Part shown: piece after piece, positions 24,926-37,221 of the stretch
Layout of the letters: each line of letters opens with the position of its first letter
How positions within the stretch are numbered: position 1 is the first letter of the stretch
NCBI RefSeq assembly: GCF_932294415.1
Contig: NC_065535.1
Location: 85,457,862 to 85,521,861, forward strand
Length of the DNA: 64,000 nt
Source of the DNA: Quercus robur
Taxonomy: Eukaryota; Streptophyta; Magnoliopsida; Fagales; Fagaceae
Reading direction: 5' to 3'
Program-made: the position numbers and the translations under genes
The notes under the pieces: model-generated
Told to the model about the DNA's origin: nothing
The model's database searches: none
The model's input: the letters and a program-made list of their open reading frames with translations, nothing else

Positions 24926-25901
24926 CACTTTTTTTAAACCATTGGATTTAAGTAGATCCAATGGTTAAAAAAAGACCCTTATTATTAAGATCTCATTCAT
25001 TACTGATTACCCTCATTTATTACATTCTAAACCTATCTCTAAACCCAAAAACGTTTGACTCTCTCTCTACGTTTCTCTTTCTCTCTGTCTCCTCCACCAT
25101 TGCTCCACCTCTTAAGATAGCCAAAAAAAAAAAAAAAAAACCCAAGCCGTACACTAATGATAGGTTGCCAGTAGAAGCAAAAATAATCTGTTATAGTACT
25201 CCTTAATTGAATTTAGGTCAAGAGCAGCAGGCGCAGAGAGGCATGTGCATGACATTGCAGATTTGGATTTGGGATATAGAAATTTATGCTGCATATATAT
25301 GAGAATTCTATAAATGAAGGTGCTTGATGTTGCTATATATATGACAAACATTTTTTTAATATAGGGCTCTGATCAATAATAAAATGTTTATTATATGATG
25401 ATTTTGTAATCAATTCCATTTTTCGGTAATGGAGCTTTCTTCTAACACTTTCAAAATTCAAACAATCATGATAGCGTTAACAAAGCAAAATGCATGGGCC
25501 CATGAACTCTCTGTCATTACCAGTTAGGAGCTAAAGGGATTTTTTATGCAAAATCTTTATCTTTTTTTTTACCTGTCATTCTTCATTGTCGTCGACGATT
25601 CCATCAGTAATTTTTTTTTTTTTTTTAAATGTCTTGGATTTGGATGGTTACCACAGACTGCTTCTTTCTGTTAGTGTTCGGCTTTTTTTTTTTTTTCCCT
25701 GCCGGCAACCTGTGGAAGTGGAGCAATTGTGGAGGAGGCAAGAGAGAGAAACGTAGAGAGGAGAGAGTCTTTGGGTTTAGAGTTAGATTTAGAATGTAAT
25801 AAATGAGGACAATTAATAAGATCCTAATAAGAATATTTGTAATAATGTGGGTCTTTTTTTAACCGTTGGATTTACTTAAATCCAACGGTTTAAAAAAAGT
25901 G
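24926..25901. mobile_element. MULE-like element with ~200-bp terminal inverted repeats (976 bp)
   Basis: The left end, CACTTTTTTTAAACCATTGG, is matched in reverse by the right end, CACTTTTTTTAAACCGTTGG. The match continues inward about 190-200 bp through AAAAAAAGACCC, CCTCATTTATTACATTCTAA, CTCTAAACCCAAA and TACGTTTCTC to a CCTCCACCATTGCTCCAC block. Each end also has its own small palindrome (TTGGATTTAAGTA with ATCCAA). Long inverted ends of this size fit non-autonomous Mutator-like elements. A 9-bp target duplication was not seen. The interior has no transposase. Confidence 0.65.
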
Positions 25902-25956
25902 GACAATCATATCAAAACCTTGAAAAAGAAAAAGTCTTTGAATATATATCTATACA

Positions 25957-26267
25957 TCTATATTATTAATAATAGGATTTTCTATTTGGATTTCAACATT
26001 TTACGTACTAAAATTGATTAAAAGTGTAATTTACTGTTCTTAAGTTTTAGGTTTTTCCTTTATCTTCTCCACACAGTCTATATCTTAGGACTCTATCTCT
26101 ATCTCAATTTTAAACATTATTCCACGTTACGTTACCTCTTTCTTAAAAAAAAAAATACAAACAATTATTTATATATCACTTTTAAACATTATAACACTAA
26201 ACTAAAAATAAATAAATAAATAAAAAAGAGCATTATTGCATGCGCAAAGTGCGTGTGATGAATTTAG
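25957..26267 (+). mobile_element. Short Helitron-like element (311 bp)
   Basis: Begins TCTATATTATTAATAATAGG directly after an A, the usual Helitron 5' terminus. Near the right end is a hairpin GCATGCGC-AAA-GTGCGTGT, then TTAG followed by T; a Helitron normally ends CTRR before T, so the terminal C would have mutated to T. No Rep/helicase coding capacity, so non-autonomous. Confidence 0.5.
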
Positions 26268-26370
26268 TGTACGTATATAAAATAAAAGTTCGACATATAT
26301 AGAAGCCATGGTTACGTTAAGTGGTTTCACCAAATTACAGTAGTATTTTGGATAAATTTTATTTTAAATA

Positions 26371-27005
26371 GAGACAACAACTTATTTGTTCTTATCAATT
26401 TCTTTAGATAAAGTAACAATAAGTGTTTTAACAAATCATGCATCATGTATATAAATTTCAGTTAATAGAGATAACAACTTATTTGTTCTTATCAATTTCT
26501 TTAGATAAAACTAGCCTCTAAGCACGCACATTTTGCATGCTCAAATGCTCTTCTATTTTTTTGGGTAAAGGTTAATAATCTGTATCTATTATAATTTAGA
26601 AATATATATTTTTTATTTTTCAAACAAATAAAAAAGATAAACTTTAGAGATAAGTAGTAACTATAATTTCTTTTTTGAATGTGAAGAGAAAAAAATCTTA
26701 AATTTTAGGAGTTCTCTTTTTGAATTCAAAAAGAAATTTGTTATTTAACATTTATAACCCTATTTTTAAATGAAGTTACCTTTCATTAATGAGGACATTT
26801 TTAAACCACATAAAAGTCAAATTCAAAGAGGGGAATCCTCTTATACATAGTATAAATAACAATAAGTGTTTTAACAAAACATGAAACATGCATATAAGTT
26901 TTAGTTGATAGAGACAACAACTTATTTGTTCTTATCAATTTTTCAGATAAGTAACAATAAGTATTTTAACAAAACATGTGACATACATTTAAGTTTCAGA
27001 AATTT
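26371..27005. repeat. Three-unit 97-bp tandem repeat, unit 2 split by a Helitron
   Basis: Units begin with GAGACAACAACTTATTTGTT (unit 2: GAGATAACAAC) at 26371, 26468 and 26911. Unit 1 is 97 bp. Unit 2 consists of 26468-26510 plus 26857-26910, again exactly 97 bp once the inserted 346 bp is removed. Unit 3 is slightly shorter and more diverged, and runs into the repeat at 27000-27740. Confidence 0.85.
26511..26856 (-). mobile_element. Non-autonomous Helitron (346 bp) with empty-site proof
   Basis: On the minus strand the element starts TTTATACTATG (expected TC changed to TT), continues TATAAGAGGATTCCCCTCTT, and ends with a hairpin AGCATGC...GTGCGTGCT followed by TTAGAGGCTAG. The ending CTAG meets the CTRR rule and the insertion lies between A and T. 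The neighbouring tandem-repeat units supply the uninterrupted target, and removal of exactly 346 bp restores the 97-bp period. A related copy is at 59970-60290 in the same orientation, with about 85 percent similarity by eye. No coding sequence. Confidence 0.85.
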
Positions 27006-27740
27006 AAATCCTATACCAACTAAAAATCTATTATCAAAATTTCAAAACTTATATATAATCACCAATGCTTTTTCCAAAGAATCTCTCTTGCACCCCATGT
27101 TTTTGTTTATTGTTTTTTCAAGTTACAACTTAAGCACACGAATTTGTATATGATAGTTTTGATTAAATAAATTCATTTTACTTATTGTTTGTTTGTTTCT
27201 AAATTTGCATGTATGGACATTATGTCAAACAAAATCTACTATTAAAAAAAAAAAAAAAAAACAAGGGACACCCATTTAAGTTCTTAATTTCTCTTAGGTG
27301 ATTTTTTATTTTTCATTTTTAAATTCTCAACAATTGAATTATTTTATGTGTATTAGGTTTTGGTTATTCTATGTATTTAGTTTGTAAGTGTTTTGATTTT
27401 TTCAATTGACTATCATCATGAAAAATCTGGTTCAAAATATGTCTTTCATGTGCTGTAGTGCAATCTCATTCTAGGTTACTTTTATTTATTGATTGTTAAG
27501 ACTTTATATATCAATGTTTATCTATTTTTATATTTTAAAATTTTTTCTAACTATCAATTGACTATCACTACGAAAAATCTGGTTCAAAATATGTCTTTCA
27601 TGTGCTGTAATGCGATCTCATTCCAAGTTACTTTATATATCAATGTTTATCTATTTTTATATTTTAAAATTTTGTTTGTGTTTTATGTTTTTTTTTTTTT
27701 TTTTGAGAAGAAGTGTTTTATGTTAATTTCTTAGTATGTG
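27000..27740 (+). repeat. Dispersed non-coding repeat, related to 57150-57640
   Basis: Shares, in the same order and orientation as 57150-57640, AGAAATTTAAATYCTA, CAACTAAAARTCTATTATCA, ACTTATTGTT, TTTTGGTTATTSTATKTA and TTTCAATT-GACTATCA. Within it a 152-bp unit starting CAATTGACTATCA is tandemly repeated at 27403 and 27555, the second copy being partly deleted. No protein frame; it may be the interior of a larger non-autonomous element. Confidence 0.55.
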
Positions 27741-29710
27741 GAATTCCACCCATATCCTTATCATATAATTTAAAGTTCCGGTGAACTTTTTCATGATTGT
27801 ATTTCTTCGAAAGTCTAACTAAATTTAATTTAGAATTCCTCCTATATTCTTTTACTTTTATATCATAGATAATATTTGGCTAAAGTAGATCCATCGGTCC
27901 AAATTCCTATGTGATTCTATCTTTACTTAACTTCTTTTTCATTTAAAAAAAAGAAAAGAAATTTGGATTGTTTTTCATTAATGAATTGAGACTTTGGCTT
28001 TATTTTGTTGTTAAATGTTTTAATTATTAAAATTATTATTTTTTTAATGTGTAATATTAATATCTGTGTTCTTAAAGGCTAAAGCACTACAATATAATTA
28101 GAGACATTACTCAAGTTGTATAAGTTAGGGTGTTAACCATTTGAATAAAATCAACACTAAAATAGATGATTTAAACATTAAAATAAGACTTAAAAATGAA
28201 ATTTCTTTTAGGTGTACAAATACAATTGATTTTTTAATATTAAGTTTGAAATTAATTATTTTAGTCTTCCAAAAAAAAAAAATTAATTATTTTAGAATAA
28301 CCTTATTCCTGCAAGTACTAGAAAAGATTTAATTGCTTGAGTTCAAATCCTTCTCATTAATAAATAAGGAATTATTAAAAAAACAATTAGAAAAGTTTTT
28401 ATTGATCATTTTAATTAGAGATATTATATAGAAGGACATTTATACAAAATTATATATTTAATATAATCATTCAGTTAGTTAGAAATGAGTTCTAAAATTA
28501 TATAATAATAACTCATTCAATTATTATTTCTTAAAAAATTATATATAAAGAAAATTCATAATTAAAGCTATGCAATGCACGACACTTTCACAAGTATATA
28601 TATCAAAATTTTTGTGCTGAGGAAGAAGAACATGATGACTTTGTTCATACATGTGGAGTCAATACAAGCTAGCGAATTCGCGGAAGGTTATGCAATCATG
28701 TTGATTGATTAATTCTTTGTAAAGTTGTAGGGAGAATAATTGATATTGCCTTTATTAATATATAAAAATGAAGAAAAAGAAGTGACTTGCAGACTGGTGG
28801 GGTCGCTAACCAAATCTAGTTCATAAATCATAATGGACTCCCAAATTTGATTTTTGCTGAATAATAATAATACATACCCAATTTGGTTTTATTTTATTTT
28901 ATTTAAATATTACTTGTGCCAAGTATGGTTGTTGGGGTTAGATACACATTTTTTTTTTCTCCAAGTGATACAATAATTAAGCCACGTTGCATGTCTAATA
29001 TTAAGTTTTCTTTTATGCAAACCTTTATTTTAAGCCTCGTTGGGGGGGAAATTGTTTACGAAGCACGAACCATGTCTAATATTACCTTTTCTTTTATGCA
29101 AACCTTTATTTTACTAAATCTATAATATATTTCAATTCCTAATGAAATTCCAATTGATACAAATTTTTCTAGGTAGCACATTTTTTATGTGACATTTTAG
29201 AGTACTCTCCTATAAAGATGACATTAATCCATTTCATTTCATTTTGTTCATTTTAAAACTCACAAACATAAAGGGGTAGCTGACATGAATACGTACATGA
29301 TACCATTTCATGATTCGTTATCTTTTCTTCTTCACCCATTTCACACACAAGTACACAACACAAGCACCTGCATTTGGATGTCAATCTCACAACAATGGAT
29401 GAGTATATATACCACGTTGTAAAAAAACATGTAGTCGAGGAAAACACAATAATCTAAATTGAACTCATGTAAAGAATTGGACTGCGCGCTTATAGTGACT
29501 TAAAGAATAAAGGATATAAATAAATAAATTTACAAAGGCGAAATTAAAACCAAAAAAAAAAAAAAGAGAGGGGAAAGAAAGATTTTCACCCTTATTTTTA
29601 TAATTTGTTGCTTCTTTTCTATCCTATTTTGTTTGATAAATTATTCTTGTGCATGTGAATGCAATATATAGCTGGCATTTCTTTTTCATGTTAGCACTTA
29701 GCATCCCATA

Positions 29711-29749
<39 letters not shown>

Positions 29750-30082
29750 CCTTTTCTTCCTCGTACTTTTTGTTTTGTTCTTTTCATTTTACTTTCGGTT
29801 TTTTTTTTTTTTTTTTTTTTTTTGGAAATAATAAAGAAAATCAAAGAGGCAAAAACTTAGAAAAGAGGAGAATCAAAAAGTATGAGGATGGAAATCCTTG
29901 CTGGAAAATAAGCTGCAAAAGACAGTTCCATTTTTTTTATTTTTGAAAGATTGATTCACCAAATTAAGTTCTGAAAACGTGGCTTGATGCTAGAATGTGC
30001 GACCCACATTCCGGTTCAAAATGGACTCCTACACGGTCCTCTTCTTTACATGCATATATTATGATCCTGGTTCAAATTTGTG

Positions 30083-30113
<31 letters not shown>

Positions 30114-30309
30114 TTGAGAAAAGATACTTAATTTGAGTTAATTTTGGATAGCTGGTTCAATATTCCTCACTATATATTTTCTATAACATATATATACTGT
30201 AAATTTGTAACCCGTATAAGTTATAACTGCATGGCCATTTAATTTCTAAGTGTTACTTTAAGTTGGAAAGTTTAAAAGAAAACAGATAGATTCTTATATA
30301 TACAATGGA
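27741..30309. other. Intergenic DNA
   Basis: No supported gene. Contains a 45-bp tandem repeat with period 81 (CATGTCTAATATTA at 28990 and 29071), (TA)n at about 29706-29731, long T runs at about 29733-29749 and 29801-29823, and (TG)n then T run at 30080-30115. Confidence 0.5.
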
Positions 30310-30317
30310 GTTAGAAC

Positions 30318-30756
30318 CAAGGTTATCGATTCCATACCATACCGACTGGTATGGCCGGAATATACCGTACCGGCCAGTAATCCGGTACGCTCGACCCCCC
30401 TGTTTTGTACCGGAAAAAATACCGACCGTACCGGCCTCGTACCGGCCATACCGGCCAATTTCGGGCAATACCGGCCGGTACAGGAAAATGTTTTTTTTTT
30501 TTTTTTTTAAGTTTTGTAATTTTTGAATTTTTGTTAGGACAGAATGGTAACTTATTTGCATTAATTTATTAGTATTATTTGTTTTCTTAGTATGCAATAG
30601 TAACTTTTAAGCTTTCTATTTTATTTTATTTTTATTTTTTTTCTCTTTTAATTGATACTAAAGTCTAAAACCATGAATAATTAGTTCTGAATTGAGGAAA
30701 TGTTTTATGGTAAACTTTTATATTTGTTATAATATATATATATATACATAGACACA

Positions 30757-30803
<47 letters not shown>

Positions 30804-30926
30804 TTATTTATAAATATAAAAAATAGCGGTAAATCCGAAACGGTACATCGGTATTGACTGGTATCCGAAATATATCATACCGGTGGCCAAATCGGTACGG
30901 CCTCCAGTACGGTATTGACATTCTTG
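30318..30926 (-). mobile_element. hAT-like MITE, CAAG family copy B (609 bp)
   Basis: Ends read CAAGGTTATCGATTCC on the left and, from the other strand, CAAGAATGTCAATACC on the right. It is flanked by GTTAGAAC (30310-30317) and ATTAGAAC (30927-30934), 7 of 8 matching. Subterminal arrays of TACCGGCC/GGTACGG words are denser than in copy A. The interior is the reverse complement of copy A (4377-4966), including TGTTTTATGGTAAACTTTTA and the (CATA)n(TA)n tract. No transposase; open frames across it are by-products of the subterminal words. Confidence 0.78.
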
Positions 30927-30934
30927 ATTAGAAC

Positions 30935-33900
30935 ATTTCTAGACCGCTCAATTCATAAAGGAAATCTATTTCTTGTGAGTGCCCTCATTGGCCGAGCATC
31001 TTAATTGAATGCAAAAATTATATGTTTTGAGAAACAAAATAAAGAAATGAAAATTCTTTGTATAAAGGTTTTCACAAGTAGTGGCTCTCAAGATCATGTA
31101 ATATTCTTAGCAGAAGTGAAACCTAATAAAAAGAAAAGAAAAGATGACATTAGCATATAAATAATTAGAGAAAGAAATTAGATATTTGGTGAGTAGAAAA
31201 AAAGAAATAAACAAAGACCTTAGGATGCCACAATTATGAGGAAAGAGTTTGTTATGCCTAAAGACCAAAAAGTGTAATAAATTATGTAAGATTTGCAGAA
31301 AAAAGAAAAAAGAATCAACAAATAACTTTTGTTAAACGAATAAAAAAAGTATAGTAGGTCCCTTTATGGGTGCAAAGCACAAATTTTGTAGTCAGATGGT
31401 ACTTTATATATGTAATTTGATTTTTCCTGGAACCGATAAGGTAGTCCAGGATTCTCCATTTCAGATAGGATATGTTTCTTGATTGAGATTTCCATTAAGG
31501 ATTAATAAATAAGTTTATTTCTACTCTCTGTCATGCATTTGATTTAAGTTCGATAATGATGGTCATGTTCCATAATATGCACCAAGGAAAGATTATTCGA
31601 TGCCCATGGAAAAATAGAAAAGAGGGGAATACAAAATAGGAGAGAGAGAGAGGTAAGAATCGTTATAAGAAAATTCCCTACTAGCTTCATGGTATACTAC
31701 TATATATACTTATTATTCTAACGAGTAGAATAATATATATTGCAAGATAGTTGAACATAATTTTATATTGACTCATCCGTTCCAGTTAGTTTAACTGATT
31801 AAATTTTTTATCATCGAATAAGAGATTTGAAATTTTATCTTTTACGTTAATAAAAGCTAACATATAACTTCCTATCTTATAATTATGTTGGGTTTATAGT
31901 GAAGTTTAACATCGAATAATAACAATAAGAGCGAATGGTCAATTAATATAACATTGTTGGGTAGAGTTTTTGGATTGGGTTATGTCCATCTCATCAACAA
32001 ACTCTAATATGAAATTGCAAGAGCTAAACATGACTAGTAATTATTACATTTTCTCCTCCAAAGTGTTAGTAAACTTTAGTTATTGAAAAAAGAGTCCAAA
32101 AACTATCATTGAAAACAATGAAAAGTGAATAACAAAATTCTAGTCTACGGTGTAAAACCACAATTTTTGTTGTTAGATGATTAAAATAATTTAAAATAGA
32201 AACTAAAATTTATTTAAAGCTTTTTGGAACTTTAGTAAAGAGTTTCAATTGGAGTAGAATTAGTTTAATAATTTGTGTAATTATAGTGTGATGAGTAATT
32301 TTCTTATTAGTTGGGATAACAAGTTTTAAGTGTATTAAAAAAAAAAAAAAAAAAAAAACCTACACGATATAATCACAAATATATAGTATTTCATAATGAT
32401 ACAATATTTATACTAAGCTTAAGCTTTAAGCAATAAGTCTATCAACAAGCTTTAAGCAATAAGGGTCAGATAAAATGGGCTATTGCACATCCCATTCATA
32501 ATGAAATCGATAGGAAGACAGTTCTACAGGAGGATCAATTAGAGATATGAATTCAAACAACAAATCATTTTAAAAGTGGGGAGAGTGGAGAACCTTACTC
32601 CTTTTTCAAAGGCTAATTAATTAGTAGTGACAAAAGGAGTTGAAATATTCATTGTATCATCAATTATTAAAGTGAATTCCATGTTGAGGAAAATAAAAAT
32701 CTGGACCATGTAGAGCAAATAAATGGTGTGGAAACTCCAAAATCATAAAACACATTAAAGAGGGACAGTTCAAAGCCTTTAATGTTTTGAACTGCACGGT
32801 TCGGATTCAGCTAACTCCACATCGTGGAATTACTCCTCTAATTCCATAAAAAGTTGGGGGTCTTGCTACTGCTAATGCCAGTTTCAATGTCCAGTGACAA
32901 TATATATTTAGTCAGATATATAAGTTGGCTCTTAATGATTATTGGTTAGGCCAACACTAGTGGTTTCTTGTGCCTGGATTGGACTTGTTGTATTGTGGTA
33001 CCTTGGACATCTTATCATATACTTCTTGCATTCACCAATAGTTTGGACTTTTAGAAATGGGAGTGGGTCCCGAACATGCCCAAAAAAAAAAAAATATGAT
33101 GCAAAAAATGCTGCATCATAAAAACTTAGACTATTTTTATCATAACTCATCACGTGATGAGTGGTAGAGAAAAAATAATGAGTTCATACCACTACTTACA
33201 ATTTGTTACAACTTGCGACGTGATAAGTTGTGACAAAAATTGTGTAAGTTTTTGTAATCTTAACATTGCTAGAGGGTTGTTTATATATATATATATATAT
33301 ATATTTAAACCAAAAAAAAAAAAATTAAACCAAAAAAGAAATAAAAAGTAAAATATCTCTCTAGGCAGTCTAGAGAAAAAAGGGATGAGGATGGGGGTTT
33401 GTTCAAGTTAAGAGTTATTTTATTTTCCTGTTGCTCCTGCTATTTTATTGGTTTTCTAATGTAGTTTTTGGCACTAATTGTAAGGGGAAGGGTTCTCTTG
33501 CTTTGAACAATGTGACAACAAATTTTTAGAAGTGGGTAGTTAATAGTAATTAATTATAGTGGTGGACTACTTATTTTGGTGATGGGCTTAAGGTACAAGA
33601 ACATAACGTGGATGCCTAGGCTGACTTGGGCTTGATTCCCTTGGTGCACTGCATGTATCCCCAACTGGACACATCCACCAAGAGGTGCAACAGACAACCC
33701 ATTCACTTCGATTTATTCCCCATCCAAGCAAACCCATCTCTCTTATAAGCTCAAGCCTATGTTTAGCTCATGAACATGAAGTTGGATTAAAGTATATATG
33801 ATATTATATGCGTGTTTATATGTGTAAATTTTTTAAAATATACTTATGTAGATCAGCTGAGATTGGATTGTGTAAATTTGTAAATAAGTTTATAAATAAT

Positions 33901-35951
33901 TGAATTATTATTATTAATTAATAATACTAAGTTTGTATTTCTAATCTTTATTGAATTATAAACAAAAAATCACTCTAACTCACTAACTTAAATAATATAA
34001 TTTCAACTATAGTTTAGTTATTAATTATTAGTATAGATTTATGAATGGGTAAAAAAATTTTAGTCAAAGAATTTACTACATGTGAGAAGAGAATAAGTTA
34101 GTAATCAAGTAGATAATGAAGAAGCTGGAACTTGTTTGAAAATAAAATACAATAAGCTTGGATTTGTAATTTAGTTTGATAATAAGTTCGAGCTTATCTT
34201 ATATTTGAAATAAAAATAAATGAACAGTAAACTTTTAGTACTTTACTTGTTTACAGCTTTGTTCCCTAATCAAATGAGTATAAAAAATTTGGACTCATAA
34301 TGGGCTTGGGTTGTAAGCTATGCCCTGTGCCACCCTTCTAGAGAAAATAGGTGCTCATTTGTAGTTGATCGTGGGTTTCATAATCTAGGACAAGCCTTGT
34401 GACGAACAGGGAGATCACTAGGTCCTCCCTGAGGCTGCTTGTATCGTGGGCCTTTTGTTGTCATCAATTTACTAAGACATATTGGACTTCTTTATTTGTG
34501 TTACAATTAGTGGGTTTAATGACCCAATTTTGTCGATCCCCGGATTTAGATTAGACCTTTTGTGGCTGTGAAAAAAAGGTCATGAAACCAATATTATTGA
34601 TAAAGAAAAAACTAAGTGTAATCAGAGCACCCACCACAAAATCTTTTATATCTGTTTGTTTCGATAGAAAACTTTATGTGAAAATAATTTTTTGCATTTT
34701 CTTTTATTTGGTAGTATTAAAAAAAAAAATCAAAGGAAAATTATCTATTAACTTCCATTATTTTTATTGATATGAGACAGTTATTTTCCACTAAATTATT
34801 TTTGAAAAACAACCCTATCTCACTCTAAGCTAAATAAGAAAGGTAAAATGATAGTTTTTGAATTTATTTTAAGGTTGCTACCAAATATAGAAAAATGAAA
34901 TAGTTTTTTAGAAAATGCTTTTTAAAAAATAATTTATTTTCCAAAAAATGTTAATGTTCTTGAAACAACAGAGTTGTTGAATTTCTTTATAGGATAAACT
35001 TGGATGGTCTATATATTAACCAATGGAAATGATATAGTAGTAAGAAATTAAGAAACCCTTTGACGTCTAAAAGAGGCAATGTATTTGATTGGGAGTCAAG
35101 ACTATAAAACGAATGGAGGCCTTGCTCTTAATTAGGCTGAACTCATATGATACATTAAGAGATTAAGAGAGAGAGAGAGAGAGAGAGAGAGAATGTTTCA
35201 TGAAGCAACACTCATATAAATATACATTGTAGTTCTTTCAGCACCTTAATTACTATATTAATCTTCAGGGTTAGGTTTCTCCAAAAAAAAAAAAAAATTC
35301 CTCAGGGTTTGACTAGTCAAAATTACTGTTCAAAACCTATTTCTCTATCTCTTCGAGGAAGGACGGTGTACTCAGTACTGTCCCTAGTTGTAGTCAAAGT
35401 CAAAGGAAGCCCCTTTTTAGGACCCCATCATGAGAGTGTGACAAAGATTATAGGGTTTAGCAATAACACTGTATTTTAGTGTTAGTTAATGATCAATTTG
35501 CCAAGCACACGCAGGGAATTCACGTGTGCCCCTGTAGGTATTCGTATGCTTAAGTGTACAAAATGCCTTGCACTATCATAGACTACCAGCTATAAATATG
35601 TGCAAATAAATCTGGTAGGTTTAGAAGCATCTGCCTATATGGTGCTGGAAGACACTCTAATTCATGATTTGAATTAATAATGTTGTAAATAATAATAATA
35701 ATAATCATCATATGATATGAAGAAAACCTTAGAAAAATGTACAAACCATAACTTGGAATTGGGAATCACGTGATGCCATTAAGACAAAACACCCCGACCA
35801 AGTTATAAAATTAACTTAAAACTTTAATTTTCAGAGAGAGAGAGAGAGAAAGAGAGAGACAATAAGCATTTGTAGGATTCAGTCAAATTATCAAAATTAA
35901 AATTGTAGTAGTAGTAGTAGTAATAGGCTAATAGCAGTGTTTTGTTGCTAA
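30935..35951. other. Intergenic DNA downstream of the PLATZ gene
   Basis: No supported gene. Includes a SINE-like tract (31785-31860), (TA)n at 33281-33303, a possible TTTATTTGGTAGT/GCTACCAAATATAG inverted-end insertion near 34707-34893, and (GA)n at about 35165-35192. The stretch 34280-34560 has moderate GC and may be an LTR remnant, but no ends were found. Confidence 0.45.
31785..31860 (+). mobile_element. tRNA-related SINE-like repeat, family 2
   Basis: TTAGTTTAACTGATTAAA followed by GAATAAGAGATTTGAAATTT, in line with the copies at 1765-1845 and 14540-14640. Eroded B box. Confidence 0.4.
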
Positions 35952-37171
35952 TTAACACATAGGAGATCTATGAGGGATGCCCTTTCTTCTACTCATGCTT
36001 GTAGCCATGTCTTCATTATTAGAAACCCTATTAGCTGATCTTGCACACACATATAGCCCACTTCTCTTCTTTCGGACAATCTGAGTGCATGCCACACTCA
36101 TGTTCTCAGACCCTGATGAGCCTGAGGACGAGCTCATTGGCTCATCACAGTCCACAATTGTAGAATGAGGTGTCTCATTCGTCATCTCGTCGTCTCCCAT
36201 GTCTTGTGGCATTAAGAAGTCAGGACTTAGTTGTAAAGTGTTGCAAGCCTTTAGGAATGGAGAAAGGTCCTTATAGTGCTTCAGCACAAAATCAACCTAC
36301 ACAATTCACATTCAATATTGTCACCAATTAAACTATATATAAATTTTATAATTTGACGCTTCTTAATTAGTACAAAATTGCACGTCATGTGCATGATTCA
36401 ATCGCAATTTACTTTTCTACGGACCAATTGAATTGCATTCTAAAGGGTTTTCATTGCTACATAAAATGAGCATCTGTGTTGATATATTGGAATTGTGATG
36501 ACTTATAACATTTGGTATTTGTCTCAGTAATCATGAAAATTAGTTTAAAGTTTAGCTTGAAAAGAAAATTATATGGTAAACATAATCATCACAATTTACC
36601 TTGCACCCTAGAGAGCAATGAAAAAATGGTTCTTGGAGGCTTCTGTCACAGGAAGTGCAATAGTTTCCAGCACCCTTGAATTGCCTGTTTTGAGGTCTCT
36701 TCTTGATAAACACCACTTTGGCACCATTGATTGTATAACCCTATTGGAGTTTCATTTAATTCAGCAAAACTATATAAAATAATTAAATTATGCTTGAAAC
36801 GTAACAGTAGCTAGAGAAAATTAACCTTATTTTGTGTACTAATTACCTGAACATTAGAGCAGTCTATGAGCTTCTGAAGATCTTCAAGCCGAACAACATC
36901 ATGATATACATATCGACGAATCTGAAGAAGCCTGTGGAATCGATGTGAAGGCAAACAGTGGGGGCAAATACTTGTACAACAATCCAAACAGAAAATGTTT
37001 TTCTCATTCTTCTTTGCTGTTTCATGATAGGAGCACCCAGCAAAGAATTTTTGTGTGTAGAGGGCTTCCAACCATGCAGGCTTCTGAATTCCCTAAACAC
37101 ATGAATTGTAACAAAAACCCAATAAATAAATATATGAACCAAAAAAAAAAAAAAGTCAATTAGAACTTTGC

Positions 37172-37207
<36 letters not shown>

Positions 37208-37213
37208 CACCAT
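35952..37213 (-). CDS. PLATZ family zinc-dependent DNA-binding protein
   Basis: Four coding exons: 37213-37211 (ATG only), 37092-36847, 36740-36600 and 36296-35952, all phase 0 and GT-AG, giving 244 residues. The first zinc motif is C21-x2-H24-x11-C36-x2-C39-x4-C44-x2-C47-x3-H51-x2-H54, exactly the PLATZ pattern; the second is C111-x2-C114-x10-C125-x3-C129. Between them is the conserved RRYVYHDVVRLEDLQKLIDC core. The C-terminal third is low-complexity, with a Ser/Gly patch (MSSSSGSSGSENM), then VRKKRSGLYVCARS and RRKGIPHRSP, typical of plant members. PLATZ proteins bind A/T-rich DNA and are usually transcriptional repressors in the nucleus; some have been linked to RNA polymerase III. Intron 1 starts immediately after the ATG and opens with a (CT)n run. 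The protein body is certain; the first exon is less so. Confidence 0.9.
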
Positions 37214-37215
37214 TA

Positions 37216-37221
37216 TCACAT
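37216..37221 (-). promoter_or_regulatory. Minimal AUG-stop upstream frame before the PLATZ start
   Basis: The leader reads ATGTGATAATG|GT on the minus strand: an ATG followed at once by TGA, ending two bases before the proposed start codon at 37213. Start-stop frames can stall or delay ribosomes; the boron-responsive AUGUAA of Arabidopsis NIP5;1 is the known case. Function here is inference. Confidence 0.4.

Noticed and set aside
26371-27005. CRISPR-like array
   Set aside because: Only three units of 97 bp, contiguous with no spacers, in a plant nuclear context, and one unit is split by a Helitron.
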